From assembly GCF_027580225.2 (NCBI RefSeq), contig NC_073361.2, forward strand, positions 17,183,001 to 17,247,000: a stretch of 64,000 nt of DNA, in the 5' to 3' direction. This stretch comes from Misgurnus anguillicaudatus (Eukaryota; Chordata; Actinopteri; Cypriniformes; Cobitidae). Below are positions 33,502 to 45,344 of this stretch, in pieces; within the stretch, counting starts at the first letter, position 1, and each line of letters begins with the position of its first letter. The notes beneath the pieces were generated by a model. It did no database searches, was not told the DNA's origin, and saw nothing but the letters and a program-made list of their open reading frames with translations. Both the position numbers and the translations under genes were made by a program.

Positions 33502-33851
33502 TGTTGTGTTAGGGGGAATCTGGCATTGACATAAACTTATATACTTTAATATTTGAAGAGTTTCGTTGCAAAACGAGATAAATCCATTTTTTAACATTTT
33601 TGTGAAAACATGTTTATTATTATGTTATCATGTTATTATTTTGTTTAATGGTGCTACTTGGCTGTATTTTTTAAGTAATGAAGGTTTAAATCAAAACAAA
33701 CCAACTGCAGTTGCATTGAAATTAATTGGAATCCACAACCAAAAAAACAAGATTTCTGAACAATTAAAAAAACGGTGGTTATCTCGTTTTGCAACGAAAC
33801 TCTTCATTTACTAATTTCTCAAATATAAACTTGTGTGGTCTAACACAACAA
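33502..33851. mobile_element. palindromic element (TTGTTGTGTTAG ends)
   Basis: The termini 'ttgttgtgttag' and 'ctaacacaacaa' are inverted. Inside them a near-perfect inverted pair, 33554-33580 ('gagtttcgttgcaaaacgag') and about 33780-33806 ('ctcgttttgcaacgaaactc'), sits around an 82-codon chance frame. Confidence 0.75.
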
Positions 33852-34247
33852 TGTCATACATGCCATCACATATCTGTATACAATATAATATAAATACATT
33901 CAAATTAAATTATTTCTTGTTAAAACATTTTTAATTATATATTTTAAAATGTTTGTTTTAAATAACTGTAATTAAATTTTGCAAGCAGTGTAGTAGAAAT
34001 TTCAAACATTGTAAAATGATTAAAACAAAGTCACCAATGTGTTGTTTTGTGAAGGTTAGCCACATTTAACGATTTTTTTACTGACAGTTAAAAACAAATA
34101 GTTTTAAAAAGTTAAAGACCCTGTTTTCTAAACTATCCATAGAAGGTGGCAGTTGTCATTATACCTTATAACCAAAAGTACCAGTTTTAAACATGTTAGT
34201 GAAATATTTATAAATATACAGTAAAGGAAACACTATAGGTAACAGTG

Positions 34248-35116
34248 TAGGGCTGTGACGGATCACAAAACTCATGGTTTTTGAGGCAAGGATCAGATCC
34301 TTTTTCGAATCAGAAAAAAAGGGTGGAAAAATCTAATAACAAATAAAGAAATTACAAACATTTATTAAAAAGTGGCACATTAAGTAAGGTCTAAAATTAG
34401 CATTAGGTACAGAAATCGAATTAAATGAATAATAACACTGTCTTTATTGTACAAATTAAACATTATTATTATTATTATTTAGAGCCGCAGAAGTGATTTT
34501 GTCTTGGGTTGTTTGATTAACATTAATGACACAGACTTAAGTAGGTTAATTGAGGTTACTGTCTCTTTAAGAACAAATAAGCACAGATTGATTTCTGACT
34601 CTATAATTCACTTTAGACATAAACAAATGTTTTTTATTAGAGAAACAATACTGTGAGATCATTTTGTGTGCCCTGTCAAGAACAGAAAGATTTTATGTTG
34701 GCTTACTTTTTGAAACGTGTTTCTCCGTATATGTACTGCTGAGGGCACTTAAACGCGTGCACACACACACACGGAGGGCGAATTCCAAGCGCAGCTTCAG
34801 GAAAAAGATACAGCATAAACGGTTGCTTCACATAAAAACGTTACTTTGTTTTTCGTTGCTCTATTCAGCAAATGTATTATTTGACTACAGTATTAAACAC
34901 ATGAGGAGTTCTGACTGGACCGGACACATTTAACCGCATGTACGTACAGAAATCTGCTCACTTTAGTGCCTTTTTGCGGTTACATTGTTTTAAGTCACTT
35001 GAATTGTTAACATTTGCAAGCCTTAGAAACACATGCAAATAATAAACTTTCCCTATTAAAATGTGCATATTAATCCGCGAATCGCATGCGATCAACTGCA
35101 ATCCATCACAGCACTA
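34248..35116. mobile_element. hAT-like element (TAGGGCTGTGACGGATC ends)
   Basis: The left end TAGGGCTGTGACGGATC and the complement of the right end TAGTGCTGTGATGGATT are inverted. Flanks TAACAGTG and TTACAGTG agree at seven of eight positions, a slightly decayed 8-bp duplication. It is 869 bp, and no transposase frame is visible. Confidence 0.78.
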
Positions 35117-35282
35117 TTACAGTGTGTGAATGAAAAACCCAAAAGAATAAAGTCCCAAAAGTTTATCTGATTTACATTAAAACAATGTTGTAAATGATTA
35201 TTGTTTTCCGAGCTATGAATATATTTTATGCATTTTTATTTACCATATATAAATTATTCCACATGTAGCCCTCAAATACGTA

Positions 35283-35550
35283 AGGAATAATTGACGACGG
35301 GCCATTGAATTATAAAAAAATAATGCACACCCAAGGTGGTTATGCCACGCGTGTGCATTTTTTTCAAATAATTCAAAGGACCGGAGTCAATTATTCCGCT
35401 TATACCACGGTTGCCTCAAACATTGCTCTGGTGCCTATTTTTAATACATTTGAAAAGTTAGGTATGCGGTTATCAAAAAATAATGCATATCCATGAAACA
35501 TTTCGTAACCAATCACAATACAGCATTTAACAGACCCGTTGTATAAATTA
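35283..35550. mobile_element. ATTCCGCTTATACCAC-type repeat, copy 2
   Basis: Contains 'ataatgcacacccaaggtgg', 'ggaccggagtcaattattcc', 'gcttataccacgg' and 'catgaaacatttcgtaacca'. The same blocks occur, in inverse order and strand, at 43850-44125. The copy at 31290-32165 is split by an insertion. Confidence 0.7.
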
Positions 35551-36065
35551 AAATAGAAAAGGTTGTAATTAGTCAGACAACACGCATACACGTACGGTAA
35601 CAATGAACTGGAGAGAGAGACAGTCATGTTATATAATGCATTCACTGACACAGACACACATACAGTTTTTTTAATTACACACTTTCTCCAGGACACCTGC
35701 GCTCAACACAAGGTTGTTTGTGTTCGAGTGAATGCTGAGTCCATATACAGACTCCAATGTCCATCTTCACATACCACACAATCTCTCTAATCTGAAATCA
35801 ATACAGCAGAGCCAATCTTCATGCCACCCTACCAGACAGGCAAGCCGTGATGATATAAAGAGTCTTACTTGAAGATTCAGGCAGGGATGGGGATGGGAGG
35901 GAGACGCTCGCTCACAGTACAGTAGTGCTGTCTCAGGTCTTGGGAACACTCTGGAGTGGTTTGATAAGCCTGATTGATCTCATATGGGTCCTTTAGACCA
36001 GCTGCACCTTTACCTCTGTAGCTTTGATTGAGTCACTTCTGTTCACTACTGACAATTGTGTTATA

Positions 36066-36100
36066 CTGTGTGTGCGTGTGCGCGTGTGTGTGTGTGTGCT
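36066..36100. repeat. (GT)n microsatellite
   Basis: Interrupted GT repeat with GCGT variants. Confidence 0.8.
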
Positions 36101-37061
36101 TAGTCTTTTCTTTAGCAAAACCAGTAGGCGTTCGCTGCTTTGCAGAAATGTTTTTCTCTGGGTTTCATAAAGCAGATAACAGCTTTGCATTTTAAGTCAT
36201 TAACCAGCTTTGCTTAGTCTTGTGCTGAAAATAGCTTGAATTATTACAGTTTTGCTATAGATAGACTAAAAATGAATGTAGAGTAAACAGTCTATTAAAG
36301 TATGCAATACCAAAAACAGCAAGTATACATTTACGTAAGTGGCTACAGAATACAGGGGTGATTTTTTTTTAAATATGTATTGACATAATAATAGCTTCTG
36401 AAAGATATTGAAAGTCCCACTCTGGGGTACTATATTTCTATGTGGCCTTTTTAATATGCTTTAAGACAAGCCGTGTGCAAATTTATTATTCAACACCATT
36501 GCTGATTATTTTCTTTATAAAATTAAGACAGTCTTATTTTCGCGATTTAAAAACGGCTTGTTTTCCAACATCACAAACATGTAACCAATCATATCAACAT
36601 AGTGTAAAGCGTAAATCAGTAGTTCAAGTTATAGATATTATGTTTGGAAGCCTCATAGACCCGGCGCTGAAATGATCACAGCACTGTAGGGTGAGTGTTA
36701 TCATATTATAACCTGTGCTGCAAACACACAGTTCACGTAAGCATTGTGTGAAACCAAATTTAGCAGTTATGTGTCTGAAACTGCCGAATGTAGCATCTAT
36801 GTACATACATATATCTATGGTCTGAGGTGGTGTGAAAGACGGGACTAATTTGCATATTCATATGGTTCGAACTGTGCTGGAGGCGGGGGTTAATTTGTAT
36901 ATTTATACGTAGATCCGCGTATACTAAATGTAGAGTTACATTCAAATTGTTTTAATGCATAAAAAAATTACTGTGACAGGTACAACATTTATATATGCTA
37001 TGATGCTCAAATATGAGTTTTTACTAATAAAATTCTTGACTACAGGAAGACTTAAAGGGGA
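36101..37061. other. unassigned intronic stretch
   Basis: No element ends, exon or microsatellite recognised. AT-rich with short frames only. Confidence 0.3.
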
Positions 37062-37445
37062 TTAAAGGAAAACACCACAGTTTTTCAATATTTTACTATG
37101 TTCTTACCTCAACTTGAATTAAAACATCCCTAGCATTTAGCATTTAGCCTAGCCCCATTCATTTCTATGGCTCCATACAAAAGTTTTATTTTGTGCCACC
37201 ATACTTACTCGTGTAACTACTCATGTAACTTTAAATATAGAAAACATGAAAGTGTTTGGTAGCTTCAACATTCATCCCTGTTTGGATCCTAAGGGATGAA
37301 TGGGGCTAGGCTAAATGCTAACACATTCACGAGGCGCTATACAAAGATTGAGTGCACGCATTAAAAAAGGTAGGTATGTATTAATTCATCTAAGTTGAGG
37401 TAAGAACATAGTAAAATATTGAAAAACGGTAGTGTTTTCCTTTAA
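37062..37445. mobile_element. TTAAAGGAAAACACCAC element, copy 1
   Basis: The ends TTAAAGGAAAACACCACAG and the complement TTAAAGGAAAACACTACCG are inverted, followed by 'tttttcaatattttactatg' on both sides. The inner blocks 'gctaaatgctaacacattca' and 'gaatggggctaggct' match copy 2 at 38392-38829. It is non-coding. Confidence 0.85.
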
Positions 37446-37992
37446 GAATGTGATGGCAGAAAAGTTATGGCACCTAAATTAATACCTAAAGGCGTAGACA
37501 AAATCTAACCTAAAATCTTGGTCTAAAAAGTTCATTGACATTGTTAGTAAATTACCCAATTACAGACTTGGAAACAAAGTCTTTTGCCTAACACCTTCTT
37601 TTCTGCTTCATTAGTTTGTTTCATTGACTTTGGCCTTTAGGTCTCTGTGCACCTCGCGGTGAGCGACTGCCCCGTGATGACAGCTTGTGTAAGCAGATCA
37701 GGCTTAATGTTATGTAAATTAACTTTCAGAGAAAATGTCCTCCGAATTTTGTTTAGATGTAAATTTACTGATGCAAAGAAGTAAAACAGTTATTTTTCCC
37801 AGGTGATGGAAAGTCAAGTCTGAAAAGAATCAATTTCAATCATTTAAATTGAAACTGAAAAGCCGGGCCTTTGTAAGGTGGGCTATTTGAACAGTGTCAC
37901 CAAGATTTTCTGTTTAGAATAAAATGTTTTGTACATTTATATAGACTAGAAATTCATTTAAATATTTTCATTTTAATCATAACGTTATAATT

Positions 37993-38150
37993 AAAGGGAT
38001 AGTTCACCCAAAAATGAAAATTCTGTCATTGTTTTCTCATCCCCATGTTGTTCTAAATCTGTATGAATTTTTGATGAACACAAAAAAATATATTTTGATA
38101 AATGATGCTGAGCACACAGCGGATTGTAACCATTGACTACCATAGTAGGT
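37993..38150. repeat. AAAGGGATAGTTCACCC interspersed repeat, partial
   Basis: Begins 'aaagggatagttcacccaaa' followed by 'aatgaaaattctgtcattg' and 'ccccatgttgttctaaatct', the conserved left half of a family very common in cyprinid genomes. The complementary right half is not visible. A fuller copy is at 63619-64000. Confidence 0.75.
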
Positions 38151-38323
38151 AAATAGTTGACGGTACCTATTGAATTCCATCATATTTGTTTTTCTTACAA
38201 CCTCCACCAACTCTTCAGTCAGTTATCATTGTTTGCCATCTCTGCTTTAAGTGTGTCTGTTAATAAAAAGCAAAAGCTAAAACATGACATAAAAAGATGC
38301 AAATATGAATTAAGAATATTGAA

Positions 38324-38353
<30 letters not shown>
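38324..38353. repeat. (TTA)n microsatellite
   Basis: About ten ATT repeats. Confidence 0.85.
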
Positions 38354-38356
<3 letters not shown>

Positions 38357-38391
38357 GACAGTAAATTATAAATGCAAAATAAAATGCATTA

Positions 38392-38829
38392 TTAAAGGAA
38401 AACACCACCGTGTTTCAATATTTTACTATGTTCTTACCTTAACTTAGATGAATTAATACATACCTATCTTTTTTCAATGCATGCACTTAATCTTTGTACA
38501 GCGCTTCTTGAATGTGTTAGCATTAAGCCTAGCCCCATTCATTCCTATGGCTCCAAACAAAAGTTTTATTTTGTGCCACCGTACTTACTCGTGTAACTAC
38601 TCATGTAACAGTTTTTAAATAGGGAAAAAGTGGTTGGCGGCTTCTAATTTCATCACTGTTTGGAGCCATAGGAATGAATGGGGCTAGGCTAGCCTAAATG
38701 CTAACACATTCACGAGGCGCTGGAAAAAGATTAAGTGCACACATTGAAAAAAGATAGGTATGTATTAATTCGTCTAAGTTGAGGTAAGAACATAGTAAAA
38801 TATTGAAAAACGGTGGCGTTTTCCTTTAA
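38392..38829. mobile_element. TTAAAGGAAAACACCAC element, copy 2
   Basis: Same family and orientation as 37062-37445, about 950 bp downstream. The left arm (ttaaaggaaaacaccaccgt) and right arm (acggtggcgttttcctttaa) are inverted over about 85 bp. It keeps an internal block 'cctatctttttt' missing from the left side of copy 1. Confidence 0.85.
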
Positions 38830-39019
38830 ATCAATATTAAACTGTATATAATTATCCCACATACAGTATATATTTGCATTTTGTTTCATAATAGTATGTA
38901 TATTACACAAAATGCAAACAGGGTTAGTATTTGAATTGGGGTATAAACCATATCTCCCACTACTGTATTTACACTTGATGCTGTAATGAAAAAACATACC
39001 TGTTGTACTCCTGTATACT

Positions 39020-39125
39020 CCTGTATTGCAGAGCATTGCATTTGCAAAGGTCATGGGTTTGAATCCAGGGGTAGTGAAATAAATACCAAATGCACTGTAA
39101 GTCGCTTTGGATGTGTCAACTTAAA
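39020..39125 (+). mobile_element. tRNA-derived SINE, B-box and tail
   Basis: 'aaaggtcatgggtttgaatc' matches a tRNA B-box context (GGTTCGAATCC with changes), followed by 'tgcactgtaagtcgctttgg', the start of the conserved fish SINE tail. The A-box half is not intact. It is a decayed SINE, not a tRNA gene. Confidence 0.6.
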
Positions 39126-39486
39126 CATAAATGTAAACGTGGTGTGATTTCATATTGGTTCATTCAATGTGAATCATACGAAAATGTACAATTATCTAAA
39201 AAGCAACAATGAAACCCCACTCTCACGGGGTCGAAACAAATTAACGTACAAATGAGATGCATACATACGAATTAGCATACATATTGCTCGTACCAATAAA
39301 ATAGTTACATATTTCCATGAAATTGTGTTGGTTTGTAATTGTTATGATAATGAAAGACTGTGTTGAATAATGACATCTGCTCACCTATTGTAATGGCACT
39401 GAGGAGTGGCAGTCTGATATGCATGCAATACATGCGCGTTAAAAGATACAAACAATTAGGGTACATAGTCCAGATGTGTGGACGAA

Positions 39487-39488
<2 letters not shown>

Positions 39489-39567
<79 letters not shown>
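39489..39567. repeat. (CT)n microsatellite
   Basis: About 39 uninterrupted CT units; the minus strand is (GA)n. It generates Ser-Leu and Arg-Glu frames that are not genes. Confidence 0.95.
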
Positions 39568-39571
<4 letters not shown>

Positions 39572-40573
39572 TCGCTCTCTTTCTCCATGTCCCTTTTCTT
39601 CTACTTGTGTTCTGGATTCGCTGTGTATGTTAGACCGGGAGACCATTTTGCTTTAATGTAAAGGCAATGACAAATCATCCTCATCCCACTGGGTCAGATC
39701 AGACTACCAGAGCCTTGCACAGGTGTGTAAGTACACACGTGTGTGTTTGCGGGCATGACAGCTGTGCTCTTACCTGGAGCCCAGGCGCTATAGGAGCTGT
39801 CCTGCACACAATAAATACGCCGGTTTTCCAGATCATTCCTCTCTTTGTCCTACCATGTGAAATTAGGCCAGAGCAACACATCTGCGGTATAATGGCATAT
39901 TTTTTAACAGACTAGCTTGCCGGACGTAACAAGTGAAATGGTTTATTTGGCCTCTGACGTTCCGCAGAAACTAATGAAGAGGAATCGAGAGGTTGTCGCT
40001 TTGTTTTCTTCTTTGGCCGTTGTTTGTTTGAGCCCCTGTGGTGGAAATTGATGGTGGTGGCCGATTGGATGTTTGCACTTGAAATTGGTCAAATGCCGTG
40101 GCATTTGTGTCAATGTTATTACTTAGAAAAAATATTGGAAGATATCTGGGCTTCAAAAAACAAAACAAAAAAAAAAAAACAATAGGCTACGCAGTTTCTA
40201 TCAGTTTTCTTGCCCTGTTAAAGAACCAAAGCAGATAGATAGCTGGATGTCTATGAAGAGTCTCATACTTGGTGTTTAGTGTTTTACTATTTAGCAAGCC
40301 CTTAAAGGTGCCAAAGAACAAATTCGATACAATATGATACATTTTTATCTGATACAGTATCTACATAGAAGGTATATGGCTTTATTAGGTGCAAAAATGA
40401 TCCAACAGTTTAACATGTCCATTTACAACCCTAGGATTTGTCTCTATATAAAATGCTCTGTTTTTACATTATTTGAAAGGGTCATGAATAATAGTGTTAA
40501 GCTCTGCTCTGATTGGCTCATAGAGACAGAGCACAGTTATGCTAATTTGAAAACCACGCCCACCGGGGGGAAA

Positions 40574-41213
40574 CAATCCAACCATCTCCATTGACTTTGT
40601 ATTGTGAGAGGCCGCCTCCTTGTCATTTCTGTCTTATAACAAAAACTGAATAATGCCTTAAAGCTGCTGTGTGACAAGATGTACAGCTAACAAGCCAAAA
40701 AACCCAGAAATAAGTTTTTATAAGCTGTCGAGACGTAAAACCCAGTCTTTAAGGAGAAAAAAGTGGATTGCTAACTACGTTTCCCTCTAGTGGGCGCAGT
40801 TCTACTAATAGAAGTACTATGAAAAGTTGCATGTTTTCAACTTTGTTTCTTTAAACCAGTGGTTCTCGGTCCTGGTCCTGGGGGTCCACTGCTCTGCATA
40901 TTTTGTATGTCTCTCTTGTTTAACACAGCTGATTCAAATCATCAGCTCATTAGCAGAGATCTCATTGTCTGTCAGATAAGAGAGACATTCAAAATGTGCA
41001 GAGCAGTGGACCTCCAGGACCAGGATTGAGAACCACTGCTTTAAACGCTCGTTTATTGGGGTCGACAGCTTATAAAAACTTATTTCTGGGTTTTTTTGGC
41101 TTGTTAGCTGTACATCTTGTCACACAGCAGCTTTTAGGCATTATTCTGTTTTTCGTTATAAGCCATAAATGACAAGGAGGCGGCCTCTCACAATACAAAG
41201 TCAATGGATTTCA
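40574..41213. mobile_element. palindromic element with a nested MITE
   Basis: The left arm 40590-40735 and right arm 41062-41213 are inverted copies ('tgtattgtgagaggccgcct', 'gctgtgtgacaagatgtaca', 'cagaaataagtttttataag'). 40857-41038 is inserted in the centre. The element may start further left, near 40303 ('aaaggtgccaaagaacaaat'). Confidence 0.78.
40857..41038. mobile_element. hAT-like MITE (CAGTGGTTCTC ends) nested in a palindrome
   Basis: The ends CAGTGGTTCTCGGTCCTGG and the complement CAGTGGTTCTCAATCCTGG are inverted, and CTTTAAAC is duplicated exactly at 40849-40856 and 41039-41046. It is 182 bp. Its host is the palindrome at 40574-41213. Confidence 0.9.
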
Positions 41214-41218
41214 GTTAT

Positions 41219-41522
41219 GCGGCTTTCACATAGGACGCGGTGCGCTGCGCTATGAAACTCATTCATTTCAATGGCTTGCGCCGCGCGAGGGCGGTTTGTT
41301 GTTGCGTCGAGCAAAGCGCGGGCGCAGCGTGCGCAGCTTGCGCTCACGCCGCAGTCAAAGTTCAAAATAGTTTAACTTTTGATCTGCGCTCTGTGACGAT
41401 TACCCGCGCGGCCAATAGAAACGGGGCGTCCAAACAAAATGGACGAAGAGCTTATACTCGGGTCTGGCCAGCAGAGCACAAGCGGCGAGCGCAGCGCACA
41501 CCGCTTCCTATGTGAAAGCCGC
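41219..41522. mobile_element. GC-rich MITE (GCGGCTTTCACATAGG ends)
   Basis: Starts GCGGCTTTCACATAGGACGC and ends with its near complement (cctatgtgaaagccgc). The interior is rich in GCGC, unlike the AT-rich neighbourhood. A 91-codon frame inside (41240-41515) matches nothing recognisable. Confidence 0.75.
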
Positions 41523-41765
41523 AGTAGCTCTGTGTGTGCGTGTGTGCATATGTAAACAGACCTTATGTTTGAGTCTGCATCAGACGAAGAATCCGATTTT
41601 GAGAAACATTCGATTGTTTGAGATTGTTGATGGACGTTTCTGAGTGGTAACTTTGTGTTTTTTCAATATGGACCTGCAAAACGTAACTGTAACATCAATA
41701 GTAGACTTTAGCATTAGCATATAGCATTAACTGTGCATGTTAAATATATTTTTCAGTATTTTAAT

Positions 41766-42138
41766 TAAAGGTGCAGCGTGTATTTTTTAGAAGGATCTCT
41801 TGACAGAAATGCAAAATAATTTATAAAACTATATTATCAGGGGTGTATAAAGCCTTGCATAATGAACTGTTATGTGTTTATTACCTTAGAATGAGATGTT
41901 TTTATCTACAAACACAGAGGCTCCCCTTACATGGAAGTCGCCATTTTGTGCCGCCAAGCCTTTAATGGACAAATTTTGGGACAAAGTTGTGTCCGACAAT
42001 GAAGTGTTTGTCCGGTGGCGGCTACAGTAGCTTCTCTATGTGTTTCAAAAGTGAGGGGTGAGCAGTGGACTGAGCAGTTGGTTGCAATTATCAACCTTAC
42101 CACTAGATGCCGCTAAAATTTACACACTGCACCGTTAA
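41766..42138. mobile_element. TAAAGGTGCA-ended element
   Basis: The ends TAAAGGTGCAGCGTGTA and the complement TTAACGGTGCAGTGTGTA are inverted. Internal 'ttaccttagaatgagatgtt' and 'ccactagatgccgctaaaat' blocks also occur in inverse order at 62687-63058. Confidence 0.75.
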
Positions 42139-42818
42139 TGAAAGTGGTTGAGCTGAAATATGAACATGAATTACTGTTTCCTTTACTGGCAGCATGCACC
42201 TGAGCTATCAAAACCTTATGATTCATGTTATCCAAGCATGATCAGATAAGAATTTAAAGAGCATCTTATGTGCTTCAGTTGATGTGCTGGACATCTGACC
42301 TTTCATGCATACAGTAGTTACCTAGAAACAGTGCAGAATCTTAAATATTTCCTCTTCATTTTATTAAAATAAATCCTATGTACTTTATCAGACTTTATTT
42401 GGACCTCACTTGATGTTTGCGCTTAATAAAATAAGTACAGTTTTTCTGAGGATGTGGATGGTGTCTCTTTTGGTAGGTCACATAGTGACAATATGTTTAC
42501 CAAGCATGCAGCACAAGTGGTGCTTTGTGTCGACCGCCTTTGGTCTCATAGTGCCTCTCACAAATCCGCTTACATCAAGAGTGTGACAGAACATGTTGTG
42601 TGCTTTTGAATCATGCCAGTCCTGTTACAGGACCTTTTTTTAACAGTCCTGCAGTGTTCAGTTGGCCTTATTTCAGCAACTTTTATTTTTTTATTGTTAC
42701 TAACCACGCATAAACATCATTTATTTAAAATTACAAACATGTACACACATGTTACTCACATGTTATTTTAGCACAGTTTGTGCTGAATACAGTATTATGT
42801 GATATTAGCCATTAATGT
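42139..42818. other. unassigned intronic stretch
   Basis: No repeat ends or exons recognised. Confidence 0.3.
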
Positions 42819-42826
42819 GTTTAAAG

Positions 42827-43100
42827 CAGGGGTCTCCAACCTTTTTATGAGCAAGGGCTACCACAATGGATAAAACCATCTGAAGGGCTACTTTTTGATA
42901 TAGTCTACTTAAAACTTTTTTGTTTTACTTGTTTATTTTATTTTATTTGACTTGTTTATATGTTTTAGTATTGTTTAAAATTTTAACATACGTAAACAAA
43001 GCCAAGCTAATATAAAAAAATATGTAATTAATAAATAATACAGTTGAGACTATTAGTAGAATGTGCTTTGGCGGGCACCTCACAGACTCTGTGACCCCTG
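42827..43100. mobile_element. hAT-like MITE (CAGGGGTCTCCAACC ends)
   Basis: Begins CAGGGGTCTCCAACC and ends GTGACCCCTG. GTTTAAAG is duplicated exactly at 42819-42826 and 43101-43108. It is 274 bp and non-coding. Confidence 0.88.
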
Positions 43101-43418
43101 GTTTAAAGCAACTGAAAAAAGACTAAATGTAAGAGCATGTCAAAATCTCTGCCAGTGTCCCAAAATGGTCGGACCCCAGGGGGTTAAACTTTTGAGAAAA
43201 AGTCTGACAGCATTGATTAAAAAATGTTTTAATGAGCGGGATTGGAACTAAATTCAGCTAGATAGAAGATCTCTCATACTGCATACCAATTCACACATAA
43301 AGGTGAACTCAGTCCATTGTAATATACAAAATTAGCTGGTTTTAAAATGCCCTAATAACTTACAAAATTAGCCCATGGTATCACAGACAAGGCTTAAGGC
43401 TAGTCCTATAGACTAAGA

Positions 43419-43710
43419 CAATGGTTCCCAAACTTTTTCAGCGTGCGGCCCCCCTTGTGTACAGTGCATTTTTTCGCGGCCCCACGAAAGAAAATTTATG
43501 ACAAAAACAATGTAATATTTTAATTAAACAAAACATATTAAATTATACCTAGTAGTGCTGTTGGTTTGTTGGCTTATTATTTTTTTAGGTTTAATTACAC
43601 AGAATTCATGATAAATTAATGAATTTTATTAAATGTCATAAAATTGGGGCCCCCCTGGGACCATCTCGCAGCCCCCCTGGGGGCCCCGACCCCCAGTTTG
43701 AAAACCACTG
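43419..43710. mobile_element. hAT-like MITE (CAGTGGTTNNCAAACT type)
   Basis: The ends CAATGGTTCCCAAACTTTT and the complement CAGTGGTTTTCAAACTGGG are inverted. GACTAAGA is duplicated at 43411-43418 and 43711-43718. Related to 18749-18994: both carry 'gggccccc...' and 'aaaatttatgacaaa' type interior blocks. Confidence 0.88.
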
Positions 43711-43849
43711 GACTAAGACACGTTTGAGTGGTCTCAACTGAAAATAACTTGCCCTGACAGATATTAAAATAAGCCAGTGTCATTGATTTGTCTCGAGATA
43801 CACACCAGTAATGTCTTTTTCTATAGGCATGTTTATTAAATATACTTAT

Positions 43850-44125
43850 ACCACAGGGCTGTTGAATGCTTTATTCTGATTGGTTGAGAAATGTTCCACG
43901 GGTGTTGATTATTTTTCTGTAAAACGCACACCTGGCCTGTCAAATGTTTTAAAATAATCACCAGCGCAAAGACTGTGGAAACCGTGATATAAGCAGAATA
44001 ATTGACTCCGGTCCATTGAATTATTTGAAAATAATGCACACCCGCGGGGTAACGGCTCTCCGCTTCGTGCCGCATTACCACCTAGGGTGTGCATTATTTT
44101 TTTACAATTCAACGGCCCGTCGTCT
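43850..44125. mobile_element. ATTCCGCTTATACCAC-type repeat, copy 3
   Basis: The opposite orientation of 35283-35550: 'gattggttgagaaatgttcc', 'gtgatataagcagaataatt', 'gactccggtccattgaatta', and 'aacggcccgtcgtctattgt' at the end. Confidence 0.7.
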
Positions 44126-44744
44126 ATTGTTCCTTACTTACTTAATTTAACTATGGCCTAGTCCTGGCTTTAGCTAAGCCTTGTCTGTGAAACAAGGCCC
44201 ACACCTATTATTTGTAAGGGCTGGATTAGTTGGAAACACTTTAAGGTGACCGCACCCAACTGTATCCAAATTTTACTATGTAGTTGTTGTTTTTTAAAAA
44301 TTGAAAAAATGTTTTGTAATGATTAATGCTGACTTAATATTGAATGATTCACTGAAGATCCACTTATTATGAACAATGAAGTTATTAATATTCAAAAAAG
44401 AGTCAATTTTTTATATTTTCAAAGTGACCAATCTTTTATGTGCACTGTGGGAATCAGCCTTCAGGGTTTTGCACCTTCACAGTCGAGCAGTTAGACAATT
44501 AACATGAAAAAAATCTCCATATGCAGGTCTATAGTTAACTAAATCATGACAAAACACCTCAGCACCCATGAGACATGAACACTGGCCCTCATTTGATCTA
44601 ATCTGAGAGATAAACTACTTTAATAAACATAAAGAGAAAACTTTACAATGAATCAAGCATGGGTTAATTCTAACCTTGAATACTATTGACACATACAGTA
44701 GTATGCGAATTGGGACATTGCAAAAAATTGCTGTAGTTGCCAAA

Positions 44745-45330
44745 ATGATCTCACGGTCATGTTATAGTCACACAAAATTTGATTAATTTATTCATCTCCA
44801 TGGCACATAATTCAGATTTTTTTCCGTGCCTTGAGCACAAATGTCTTTTTCGCACGAATTTCTATAAATAGTTTTTCGTGTCAATGGCACGACTTTCTTA
44901 TTCGTGTCATTTTATGTATTGTTTTCTTACCCCCCCCCCCCCTATTTTTTAATTATTGTCGGTTGGGGTTAGATTTGGGGTTTGGGTTAGGATGTAATTT
45001 TATGTATTCGTTTCTACGTGTTTTTCTTCCGCTTTTTTAAACTATTCCTGCCTGGAGCTGGGGGTTAGAGTTGGGGTCTGGGTTAGGATGTCTAAAAATG
45101 TAACAAAAAGTGATTCTAACCCAAACTCCTCCAAGCGAAAATGGTAAAAAAAAATTGGATAAAACAATGAGAAAACTATACATAAAATTAAACGAAAAAG
45201 AAAAAGAAATTCATGCGAGTGTCACGAAATAGACATTCATGCTCAAGGCAAAAAAAGCTGAATTTCGTGCCATGGACACAAAGAAATTGAAAAAAATTTT
45301 GTGACTATAACACTACTTTTCGTGAGATCA
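44745..45330. mobile_element. inverted-repeat element (TGATCTCACG ends)
   Basis: 'tgatctcacggtcatgttat' and 'agtcacacaaaatttg' on the left are inverted on the right as 'tttgtgactataacactact...cgtgagatca'. The mirrored interior 'ccatggcac' / 'gtgccatgg' and 'gggttagatttggggttt' blocks follow. It is 586 bp and non-coding. Confidence 0.8.
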
Positions 45331-45344
45331 GTCCGAGTTATGTA

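Noticed and set aside
39360..39661. Ser-Leu repeat (plus) and Arg-Glu repeat (minus) proteins
   Set aside because: Translation of the (CT)n microsatellite.
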